From the NCBI GenBank assembly GCA_033296885.1, contig MU864058.1, positions 1 through 47,870 of the forward strand: a DNA stretch of 47,870 nt. Reading direction: 5' to 3'. Position numbers and translations under genes: made by a program. How positions within the stretch are numbered: position 1 is the first letter of the stretch; every line of letters starts with the position of its first letter. The notes beneath the pieces are model-generated. The model was given only the letters and a program-made list of their open reading frames with translations, had not been told where the DNA came from and searched no databases. Origin of the DNA: Triangularia verruculosa. Its lineage: Eukaryota; Ascomycota; Sordariomycetes; Sordariales; Podosporaceae. Of the stretch, positions 11,706 to 20,572 are shown piece by piece.

Positions 11706-12708
11706 GATGGTGTTGGTCGTGGGATGGGAAGGGTCGCGAAAATGGTTGATGAGTGCCTAGGTCTTGAAACACCAAATCAAGACTCTGAGGATAGTCAAAG
11801 GGCGTGGAAAGATACCTAGGTATGGTAGGGAATAGGCTTCTTATACGCTCGGTAATAATGAGATAGTTTGACTTGCAGTACCAGTCGTTAGTCTACGGTA
11901 CACAATGTTTTGTCGAGGAGTTGAGGGAATAAAGAGGAGTAACCACACGGATCCGTGCGTCCAACTCCCGTCGTCAGCCAGACGCTGGAGCATGTGCTCG
12001 AGACTCGTCAACGCGAGTAGAGTACCTTACCTTAGTGGGTTCCTGACGCACTTCGGTCACCGAACGTGGATCCTCGAGGGTAAAGTTCAAGATGTTATCA
12101 CGGTGTTGTTGAGGTGTTGAGCAGAAATGCGAGAAGCAAAAATGAGGGGTTGATGGAAGGCTACATGACCCCCGTCCATATCCGGAGAGAAACTATCGCA
12201 CCATTCCCATTATTGTAGATCACCAGGATGTTGATTGGAACAGTGACAATAAGCCAAGACTGCAATCAAGGTTGGAGACTGCTAATCCCGGTTTGTTATG
12301 CATGCTGCAAAGAAGCAATTCTGGAAGGCAGCGCCAAGAACTACACCAAAAAAGCTCGATAATAGAACATCTGCATCACAGGTCTTTTCCACTGAATGAG
12401 AAAGAAAATCAGATCAAAGCTAGGTAGAATTCGTGGTTCTGCTACTGAAACAAGACTCATGTCTACTCTACCTAGGAAGTAGTGCCTGCCATACCTAGGT
12501 ATATGGCTCGGTAAGGGGGTGGCTATCTGGGAAAAGACCAAGAAGCCCTGCTAGCACCAGGACAGCTTGCAGCCTTTGAATCCCTGCCAGTGAGTGAACG
12601 AAAGAAGGGAATTTTAGGGATAAACCTCCAGATGATTTCCGTTTTAATGAGAGTTCCTTGACATTCAGGCCATTATCCCTCCAATGGAACTGCCTAAGTA
12701 CCTGACTT
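11706..12708. other. Intergenic, nothing recognised
   Basis: About 1 kb between two minus-strand genes. It contains several ACCTAGGTA-type palindromic motifs (near 11813, 12469 and 12493) also found in other intergenic parts of the window. No open frame shows a domain. Confidence 0.4.
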
Positions 12709-13281
12709 TCAGGCCTCAACCTCAACATCAGGCTCCGAGGCGAGTCGAAACTGTCTCGTATTGCAGCGCCAGGAGCTGATACGATCGTTGAAGAAGCCAT
12801 TGCCATCGTTGAGCTTGGCGTCCTCCTGGTTGCTATAAGAGCGGCCTTGGCAGTTCTGGTTACTACACGATATTGTTGTTAGGTATTGTTATTGGAACCA
12901 TGAGATTCTGCACCAAATGTCACTCACTCGTACCACACACAGTGGTAAATGTTCTTGTTGTTGTTCTTGATGGAACTGATCTTATTATCCCAGTTGCTGG
13001 GTACGTTGACTAGATGAGAAAGGGAGAGACATTCATGTTAACGTTACGATCCTGCAACGAAGCTTGATGGCGAGGATGAGGAATTATGCATTGGATTGTC
13101 ACTTACGACAGGCTCCCGGGGTAAGACTGAAGGTATCGCAGGGCAAATTCCAGTTGAGGTTTTCGCAGGCATACACGGAGGCCATCGCCTGACGGGATTC
13201 GAGAGCGTTTCCGTTCACAGCGGGTGCAGCAAGGGCGCAGCCCGAGGCAACGAAGATGACAAGAGTCTTAAGATTGAACAT
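12709..13281 (-). CDS. Small secreted Cys-rich protein, beta/gamma-crystallin-like
   Basis: Three exons (13281-13107, 13009-12928, 12862-12709) encode 136 residues. Introns are 97 nt (GTAAGT...TCTAG) and 65 nt (GTGAGT, CCTAAC branch, GTGTAG). An N-terminal signal peptide (hydrophobic residues 6-19, cleavage near Ala19-Ala-Pro) precedes a mature chain with six cysteines (39, 48, 58, 82, 90, 119), enough for three disulfides. Two halves each end in a similar pattern, DNKISSIK (66-73) and NDRISSWRC (111-119). The stretch CVWYDNQNCQG resembles the Tyr/Trp corner of beta/gamma-crystallin Greek-key motifs, as in small fungal crystallin-like or antifungal secreted proteins. Function is unknown; an extracellular effector, wall-associated or calcium-binding role is possible. 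Confidence 0.78.
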
Positions 13282-13382
13282 TTTGGCTGGGCTGGAGAGA
13301 GTGAATTGGTGACTTTGAACTGAATGTTGCGGCTTGTGTCTGGTTTCCAAAAAAAGCTTTCTTGAGCGACTGGGAGGCCCTC

Positions 13383-13389
13383 CTTTATA
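13383..13389 (-). promoter_or_regulatory. TATA box of the secreted protein gene
   Basis: TATAAAG on the minus strand lies about 100 bp upstream of the ATG at 13281, a normal spacing for a short 5' UTR. It is followed by a purine-rich stretch. It fits a strongly regulated small secreted protein gene, but has no experimental support. Confidence 0.45.
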
Positions 13390-13548
13390 CCTTTACCCCG
13401 TACTGTCAGACAAATCCACGTTCTCATTCAATGGTAGCGGATAGGATCTCTCAGGCTTTGCAAATATTACGTCCAAATAGGCGACTGGTGTTGGCTGCTT
13501 ACCTTATTTGGTAGCGTCTTACAGATAGCTGACTGTGTTCCCGTTCCA

Positions 13549-13745
13549 GATATCATGACAAGGCTCAATGAGGCAGTTCACTAAGGTGGTATTCGGAGGG
13601 TTATATGCAGGCCAAGGAGCAAGTTGCTCAGGGGGCTTGGCGATGGGTCTGACAGATGGATGGAATGCTCTGGCGGGATAAGGTATAATCATGGTCCTGA
13701 ACGCTCCTTTTGAGCCTTTTCTTTTGTTTAGTCAATAGCAACAGT
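13549..13745 (+). repeat. Dispersed repeat copy, partner of 34161-34350
   Basis: Shares with 34161-34350 ordered blocks: caaggctc, cagttcact-aggtggta, caaggagca-g-tgctc, gatggaatgctct, tatggtcctg-acgctc-ttttga and cttttgtt. Gaps separate the blocks. The right end runs into a sequence loosely resembling the 5' half of a tRNA-Leu (TTTTGTT..GTC...CTTCAAG). It is probably a decayed duplicated segment or old mobile-element remnant. Confidence 0.7.
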
Positions 13746-14588
13746 TCAATATCTGCTTCAAGACAACTGCGTAGGTTCTAAAGCTATGCGCCTGACAGAC
13801 TGACCGCGTAATATTTATCTTTACCTTCTTGGCTTATGACAGGGGCCAGGGTAGGCGATGTAGATGCGCTCATCACACAATATATAAGCACGAGTTGTCT
13901 TGGTAAACAGTGATACGAGCTTGATGGGTAACATTTGGTTCGGGTTGACAATCTAATTGGTCTAAAGCTTCCGACATGTTAGGTACCACCGCAATATATA
14001 TCATGCCATGAAAACTGTAGTCAGCTACTTACAAAGCTTTTCCAACCCCTTCCAATCGCGCAGAATAGGTATTCTCTCCTCTTATGGACAGCGAGATGGT
14101 ACTACATCATACCAGTTTCTATAATAGGTAGGTAGGTAATCAGCAATCATCTCTCATCAGGGCTCTCAATCTGCAAGTCTGCAATTCTAGGTATTGAAAC
14201 TTGCAAGACAAGAAAGACATGTCTTCCGCACGCATTTTCCTTTCAAAAATATCAACACCTCCCGGTATTCAATTCACTGGCAATCACAAAGAAAATCACG
14301 CTCATCTCAATGGCAACATTGTTTGTGGGGTAGAACTCTTCTCTATTGTTCTCATCACGACATCTCATAAAACCACCATATACTCCTTTACCAACGCCCC
14401 ATCCTGTAAATAAACCACGTTAGCTAGGTAAAGTAAACTCTACCCATCCCCCGTATTAACCCCTCTTATTTTCCAGGTTTTCCGTCTGCCACTTGGCAGG
14501 AACAGGAGAACTTACACACTTCGCCCAACCACCATTCCAGACCCATCCCCTAACCCCAAACACTCAGCAGCCTCCCCCTCACCTACCC
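13746..14588. other. Intergenic, nothing recognised
   Basis: No open frame with a domain. A short taggtaggtagg run occurs at about 14126. The sequence is otherwise unremarkable. Confidence 0.35.
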
Positions 14589-14942
14589 CTACCTCTCCCA
14601 CCTCCTCTCCTCCTTCTCCCGTTTCTTCTCCTTCGCCTTTTCAATCTTCTCCAGCGAAGTACCCATCAGCCAGAGCCCGATCCTGGTTTTGGTCGAGTGT
14701 TTCTTGGATTTCTTGCTCTTCTTGGAAGAGTGAGTGTGGGAAGAAGATGGTCTCGAGGTAGAAGAACCGGTCTGGTTATGGTCCGGGTTAAAGTTGGAGG
14801 TGAATTGGGAGTTATTGTAAGTTGGGTAATTGTTGGTGTTGTTGTTGTGGGAAGAAGAAGAGGGAGGAGTGGTGGTGGCGGGCTGTTTGCCCTTGGATTT
14901 GTTGGTGGAGGAGATGGTTGGGTTGGTGTAGGAGGGGTCCAT
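14589..14942 (-). CDS. Hypothetical Ser/Lys-rich small protein
   Basis: A single frame of 117 codons with ATG in a good context (AAAATGG). The first ~90 residues are Ser/Thr/Asn-rich and low-complexity. The C-terminal ~40 residues are strongly basic, with a Ser-Lys-Lys repeat (SSKKSKKSKK), a hydrophobic patch GLWLMGTSLEKI and an alternating Lys/Glu helix. No family is recognised. Overlapping open frames on both strands come from the same low-complexity DNA, so the gene may be spurious. The mixture of a basic helix and an unusual conserved-looking hydrophobic patch is the only reason to keep it. Confidence 0.4.
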   Translation of the reverse strand: MDPSYTNPTISSTNKSKGKQPATTTPPSSSSHNNNTNNYPTYNNSQFTSNFNPDHNQTGSSTSRPSSSHTHSSKKSKKSKKHSTKTRIGLWLMGTSLEKIEKAKEKKREKEERRWER

Positions 14943-15826
14943 TTTGGATGTTTAGGTTTTTGGTTGTTTGTTGTGGTTGTGGTTGTGGTTGTTTGGTTAG
15001 GTCTTTGTTTAGTTGGGGCTTTGTTGTTTGTGATGATGGTGGTGGTGGTGTGAATGGAAAGCGAAAGAGACTCGATGGGGAGGTTTGGGTTAAATAATGC
15101 TGGACTCGAAGGTTTGTCCATGTGAGAAGGTGAAAGGAGTAGTTCTGGCTCCAAAGGGCATATTGGCTGGAGCAGTCTAGTAGTCTAGACGCTATGGTTT
15201 TGTTTTCCTGGCAGCTGTGCTGTTGATCTGGGGATATGTGCCATGTGCTGGAACAGATGGCAACAAAGAGCTTGTCAGAATGGGGTTCAGCGAGTGGGAC
15301 AAGCCTATTGTATTAACGGCGATTCTTCTTTATCCTTCTGAAGGTTGGATTTGGTGCCTAGCCATGCCCTTGACGGAGAAGTTGGCGCTGTGCGTCAAAA
15401 ACACATCTAACAACTATCTGTCGAAGCCCGTAGACTACCATTCAAGATCCATTCAACGGCTTGCAATGTCAATAAAAGACGCCTAGTCGATAGGAACCAC
15501 GCGATACTTCTATGTATCTAGGGAGATCTAATAGGCATTAAAAGTTAATTGAACGGCTTAGGCATTCATCAACAGGTTTATCGACTAGGTATGTTATAAT
15601 ACCCCTGTGGTCTATTTAAAAGCATCTTTACGATCTTTAAAGGCCCGAATCGTATGTATCAGTGTCGCTTTCTTGTTGTCCAGGGCATCGCTGTAGACCT
15701 GAAGATGAAGCAGATTTTACTGAGCCAGGCAAGATAGGTGGTATGTACTTCGTTAATTCAGACGCTAGGTATCTAGTTCAAAACGCTATCAAGAATCCTT
15801 CAAACACGCTTTTCTATCCACCAAAA
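14943..15826. other. Intergenic, nothing recognised
   Basis: A stretch of GT-rich simple sequence (14820-15050) flanks the small basic ORF. A plus-strand frame at 15217-15486 has no domain. The remainder is the 3' flank of the IDO gene. Confidence 0.35.
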
Positions 15827-17374
15827 CTAGTAGTTGCAGATACCCCCCACATCATCATCAATAGTCCAGGTGCCCGCCAAACCAGGCACCTCGACTTGCT
15901 CGGTGACAGTATGAGCCACGTGAAGACCGGCCCCTTCCTCGGGCTTCCCAGCAAAGAAGTCGTATTCACCCGGCCCCTTGCGCACTCTACTCATGAACCG
16001 CTTGGTCCAGTCCTCAATGGCTGGCTCGCCAGTCTCATCTCGGGCTTGCTTGAGGAAAGAGATCAACGCAGTGCCGCCGGTTCCCTTCAATTCACCCTTC
16101 TTCCCATCATCGCCGGCCTTCTGGGCAGATGCAGCGGCACTGCGAGCATCATAGGCGATGCCCTGAGGCTGCTGGCGAGACGCAGTGGCCAGGTTCACCT
16201 TGCGACGGGTAACCTCGGGACTGCGACTCCGGCTGCGCGCACGAACCTCGCGGCTGGGAACAACAATGTAGCGTGTGACAATGGCGATGTGCTTATCACG
16301 GAGATGGCGCAGCATGGCGAGGCAGGCGTCGTAAGCAACGCAAAGAGTGGTATTGTCCTGGTTCTGCTCAACAAACTCGCGGATGTTGGCAACGCCCTGC
16401 ACATCCTGGAGGAAGCGGGCGTGAGGTCCGGGCATGTACTGGCGCATTTCCATGATGAAGTTGTGTCTGGGGGCGGGAGCATGACCCTCCCGTCCGCGAT
16501 CCTTGGTTGCCTTTTCACCAGTAGGGCGATGCTCGATGCCCAGGACGATGTCGAAGAACTGGATCAGACTGCTCTGAGCGTTGCTGCCGCCGGCGTATTG
16601 GCGGTAGGTCTCGGTGCCGGTTCCGTCCTCGTACACAACTCCGTTTGGCAGTCCAGCTTCAGCCATGTTCTTGCTGCCTGCAAGGAATGGGCGAATGCGG
16701 TTGTAAAAAATGTTGGGGTCGCAGCTCTCATGCATGCGGACCAACAGGGTGGTGAGATCATCTAGACGCTCAGCAAAGGTGCTGAGGCAGCTAGTGACAG
16801 CCTTTGCATCGTCCTCCCTCGCGGCAGCGATGGCCGTCAGCATCAAAGGGACGATGGGTGCGCCGCGGGCTTCCATGGCAACCGAGACCAGGTAGAACCA
16901 CGACTCGTCAATGCCACCGGTAAAGGTGCACAGGCTGGCGAGGTTCTCGAGGTTGTCGATATCCTCGTCCATGAAAAGAGGCTTGAAGTTCCAGAGACAG
17001 ACAGCTGCGTAGGTGGCAACGGGTGGCACCTCGAGGTGTTCAGACACCTTCAACAGCGGGACTGAGATGGAAGGCGGTAGACGGTCACTGGGACTATCAC
17101 CGGCCCAGATGTAGCCGTGGGCCATAAAGGAGAGCAGCACGTAGGCTCTGCGCCATTCTGCGTCGTGTTCCAGACCGATGGTGGAGAGCACTGGGAGGCG
17201 GTCGACGACTCCGCGCAGCCGCTTGGAGAGGATAAGGGCCTGCAGGTTCGCCGCGATGGCCTCCCATTTGTTGTAGTAGGGATCCGGGAGTCTCGTCAAC
17301 GGCAGGACGTCGGGGAGGAAGCCGTGGGTTGGAGAGATTCCATAGTTGGCCAGAACCGGGATGGGAGGCAACAT
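15827..17374 (-). CDS. BNA2: Indoleamine 2,3-dioxygenase (kynurenine pathway)
   Basis: An intronless frame of 515 residues. It is a haem dioxygenase that opens the indole ring of L-tryptophan to N-formylkynurenine, the first step of de novo NAD synthesis. Family hallmarks are in order: GGSNAQSS at 262-269 (substrate pocket), MRQYMPGPH at 310-318, LRDKHIAIVTRYI with the proximal haem ligand His362, and GTGGT at 431-435 followed by FLKQARDET. An Arg/Ser-rich insert (about 376-425) before the GTGGT loop is usual in filamentous fungi. The length is slightly above animal IDO (~400) and normal for fungal forms. A pyrimidine-rich 5' leader precedes the start. It is cytosolic and has no signal peptide. 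Confidence 0.97.
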   Translation of the reverse strand: MLPPIPVLANYGISPTHGFLPDVLPLTRLPDPYYNKWEAIAANLQALILSKRLRGVVDRLPVLSTIGLEHDAEWRRAYVLLSFMAHGYIWAGDSPSDRLPPSISVPLLKVSEHLEVPPVATYAAVCLWNFKPLFMDEDIDNLENLASLCTFTGGIDESWFYLVSVAMEARGAPIVPLMLTAIAAAREDDAKAVTSCLSTFAERLDDLTTLLVRMHESCDPNIFYNRIRPFLAGSKNMAEAGLPNGVVYEDGTGTETYRQYAGGSNAQSSLIQFFDIVLGIEHRPTGEKATKDRGREGHAPAPRHNFIMEMRQYMPGPHARFLQDVQGVANIREFVEQNQDNTTLCVAYDACLAMLRHLRDKHIAIVTRYIVVPSREVRARSRSRSPEVTRRKVNLATASRQQPQGIAYDARSAAASAQKAGDDGKKGELKGTGGTALISFLKQARDETGEPAIEDWTKRFMSRVRKGPGEYDFFAGKPEEGAGLHVAHTVTEQVEVPGLAGTWTIDDDVGGICNY

Positions 17375-17396
17375 AACGGCGGGAAGATGTGGTTTG

Positions 17397-17462
17397 AGAG
17401 TTGAGAGTTGTGAGAGTTGTGAGAGTTGAGAGAGTTGAGAGAGAAAGTGAAGAGAGAAATAG
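17397..17462 (-). promoter_or_regulatory. CT-rich 5' leader of the IDO gene
   Basis: On the minus strand, 25-90 bp upstream of the IDO ATG, the sequence is a repetitive pyrimidine tract (ctctcaactctcacaa units). CT-rich tracts next to the start are common in highly expressed fungal genes and often mark the transcription start region. Confidence 0.45.
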
Positions 17463-18445
17463 TGGTGAGGGCTTCAATCGAAACAGTCCTGACGCAAGGA
17501 GTATACAGAAGTGTCTCTGTAATACTCCTCAGCCGTGCGAAGTCTCGGTTGAGGCGTGAGCATATGTTTGGACCGTGTGTTGGTTGCGAGTAGTGTTCGG
17601 ACCAGAGATCAGAGAGCGAGATGGGATGAAATAGAAGAATCAGGAGGTTGCTGAGTCGTAAGACACTTGCGACATCGGTTGGTTTGGTTTCTCTGGGGGG
17701 CGCTGTGTTTTGTAAGCAGCCGTCAGTCTCACTTTTCCATTGAGCGAAAAAGTTTGCCCCCTCTCCAGAAAGCTAATATTATGGGACTTTTGCCAAGACA
17801 TGATTAAAACACTGCGCCGTTAACATCGAGATCAAGGACAGTGGAGACTTGAGAGAAAATATCGCAACTTGAGTTCCCGGCTCAAAGGGCGCCCCTGGAG
17901 AGGCACTGAGAGGCCTGGGAGGGCCGGGCGCAGTGTGCCTGTTCCAGGTCTCATGTTGGCAACTGCGCCGACCCCGGCCCCTCTTTGCCCCCGGCCTGCC
18001 GTCACTATCCGTAGGTGCCGGTCTGTTCCGTCATGGCAGAAGAACCTGGGACGGAGAAAGAGACGTGGAATAAGCCGAGGAAGGGAAGGACCCTTTGACA
18101 GACAATGGCAGACAGATGTCAGCAGACGGGAGCACCAAAAACATGCGGCTGCATCCATCAAATGCAGAAGAAGCAAATGGTGGGTGATGCAGAACCGATC
18201 GGAAAAGCAGATCTTCCCACTTGTCTTACCCCGCCATTAGCCGAGGTCCGTGCACATCCAAGTCGGGCGGAAGCTTGGGCCAACAGATTTTAACAGTGCC
18301 AAGGCTGAAATGCCAAGCGACGGCGCCCTGTCTCGTCATCTGAACGCCAAGGCTACAGGTGCTGGTGCTGGTGCTCGAGCGGCACCTCAACGGCCGCAAC
18401 GACGACCTGCCAATGACCAGTTTCTGGAGATCTGAGCAGCCGAAG
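17463..18445. other. Divergent promoter region between IDO and VPS23 genes
   Basis: About 1 kb shared by the divergently transcribed IDO (-) and VPS23 (+) genes. No open frame with a domain and no repeats seen. Confidence 0.4.
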
Positions 18446-20350
18446 ATGGCAGTCCAGCAGCATGTCCTGAATTGGCTCTACAGCGTCTTGACCAGTGTAT
18501 GTTCCAACTGTCTCTGCCACGGTGCCAGCATGCCATGATAACCAAGCTAACAGTGACCCCTCTCTCTGCCCTCACAGGAATACCGAGATGTCAATCGAGC
18601 CTACAGCCATGTTGCCCAAGCCCTCGCGCAGTATCCCTCTCTCTCTCCGAGGACCGATGTCCACAGTATGCTGCCACGATGAATACTTGCGCCGCCGAGG
18701 CCAGCTCACTGACGATGCGCTGCGACAGCCTTCCCCAATGGTTCATCAGCTCTCCTCGTCCGTCTGACCGGCACCATCCCCGTCCCATTTCGCGGCACCA
18801 CGTACCGATTCCCGATATCACTATGGGTTCCCCATGCCTATCCACAAGAAGCGCCTCTGGTCTACGTGACCCCGACCGAGAACATGATGGTGCGCCCCGG
18901 CCAGCACGTCGATCCCCAGGGACAGGTCTATCATCCATATCTCGCGGGCTGGGCTGGCTTTTCGGATGTATGTGTTATTCAGGAAAACTAACATGGTTAT
19001 TTGGAGGCAGATGCTGACACACAGTTGCAGAAGTCAAGCATTTTGGACTTCCTCGCCATCCTGCGAGATGTCTTTGCAAAGGAGCCACCGGTAGTGGTCA
19101 GACAGCCAGGGGGACATCCACCTCCACCAGCACAACAGCTGCAGACAGCATCACCACCGCCGGTGCCTCCCTTACCCCCTGATCTTGCTCCGAGACCACC
19201 AAGCCAGGCCCAACATCACAGCCCCGAGAACGGACCGAGACCGCCGCCGCCGCCGCCGAAACCTGGCATGCCAGCCGATCCACGACAACACGCTGTTCAA
19301 GGCTCACCTCGACCGGCAGCCGCCACTGTACCTCCTCTCCCACCGAAGCCCGGCAGGCCCATGAGCCAATACCCCCCCGAATCTCCAAGAACACCCCACG
19401 AGCAACAAGCAAGGCCGGGTCCGTCACGCTACGAGACAGCACCTCCATTACCACCACAAGCACCCCAATCACACCCTGTACCGCCGCGGCCCTTCCAACC
19501 ACCGGCTCAACAGCAGCAGGGCCCTCCTCCTCCAGGCCCTCAATACCAACACCCGCCCCCACCACCAAACAACTTTCCCCCTGGATCACCTCTACCATCC
19601 TACCTACCCACCAACTCCCGCCACTCCCTCTCCCCACAACAACAATTCACCCCCCTCCCACCGCAGCCATGGCAACAGCAACAGCATCAGCATCAGCACC
19701 CACGACCCCAGCAACCACCGCCCCCTCAAATACCCCAATCCCAACCCCCTCAACCAAAACCCCCCGTCCCCGACATCATGGACGCAGACGACCTCTCCCT
19801 CCCCCTCCCCGCCTCCACCACCACCGCCCCCCCTCCCATCCCCCCAAACCCAGAAAAAGACGCCCTCCTCCACCAACTCGCCTCAACCCTCCACGCCCTC
19901 CGGCAGCAAGCCCGCGACCAAAACGCTTCTTCCCTCTTAGGTCTCCAAGCCCAGCGCCAAGCCATGGCCCAAGCCAACCACCGGCTCCAATCCGAATCCG
20001 CCCAACTCACCCAGCTCTCCTCCCTCCTGACCTCCAACACCGCCATCCTGCAGGACTCCCTCCGAAAAGCCGACTCTGTGATCGAAAATTCTTCACGTCT
20101 GCCAGAGCCGAACATCGACGAATTACTCGTCGCTCCAACCGTGGTCGGCAACCAGCTGTACGACCTCGTCGCCGAGGAGCGAGCCCTGGCGGACGCCATC
20201 TTTGTCTTGGGCAGGGCGGTCGAGCGCGGACGGATCGCGCCGCAGACGTTCGCCAGGCTGACGAGGAGTTTGGCTAGGGAGTGGTACCTCAAGAAGGCGC
20301 TCGTGAAGAAGATTGGGGTCGGCATGGGGTTGAGTAGTACTCCGTATTAG
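18446..20350 (+). CDS. VPS23: ESCRT-I subunit Vps23/Tsg101
   Basis: Four exons (18446-18496, 18578-18665, 18729-18967, 19031-20350) encode 565 residues. Introns are 81, 63 and 63 nt, with CTAAC or CTGAC branch sites. The first ~145 residues form the UEV domain (an E2-like fold lacking the catalytic Cys). It shows VNRAYSHVAQAL, the core FRGTTYRFPISLWVPHAYP and GFSD just before the third intron. A long Pro/Gln-rich linker follows (about 150-410), then a coiled-coil segment with SLLGLQAQRQAM. The C-terminal steadiness box includes NQLYDLVAEERALADAIFVL and ends WYLKKALVKKI. The protein binds ubiquitinated cargo on endosomes and, with Vps28/Vps37, passes it into multivesicular bodies. Confidence 0.96.
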
Positions 20351-20572
20351 ATGTTAGAGAAAACACATGCAGTTGTTTAACCAAGACAGAAAAAACAAAA
20401 AAGAGTTGTGATCTATGCATCTAAAACTACCACAAAAGAGGACATTTCTCTCTTTGTCTTTTATGTTTCCCTTTCGTCATACGTAAATACCGCCAGGCTA
20501 AAACCTTTTTAACAATACAAATAGATATCCCATCCCTTCTTCTCCCCATCTAACCTTTACTTCAAAAACAAA

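Noticed and set aside
19098..19876. Val/Gly-rich minus-strand frames opposite the VPS23 proline-rich linker
   Set aside because: Antisense shadow of a Pro-codon-rich exon; real coding is the plus-strand UEV/steadiness-box gene.
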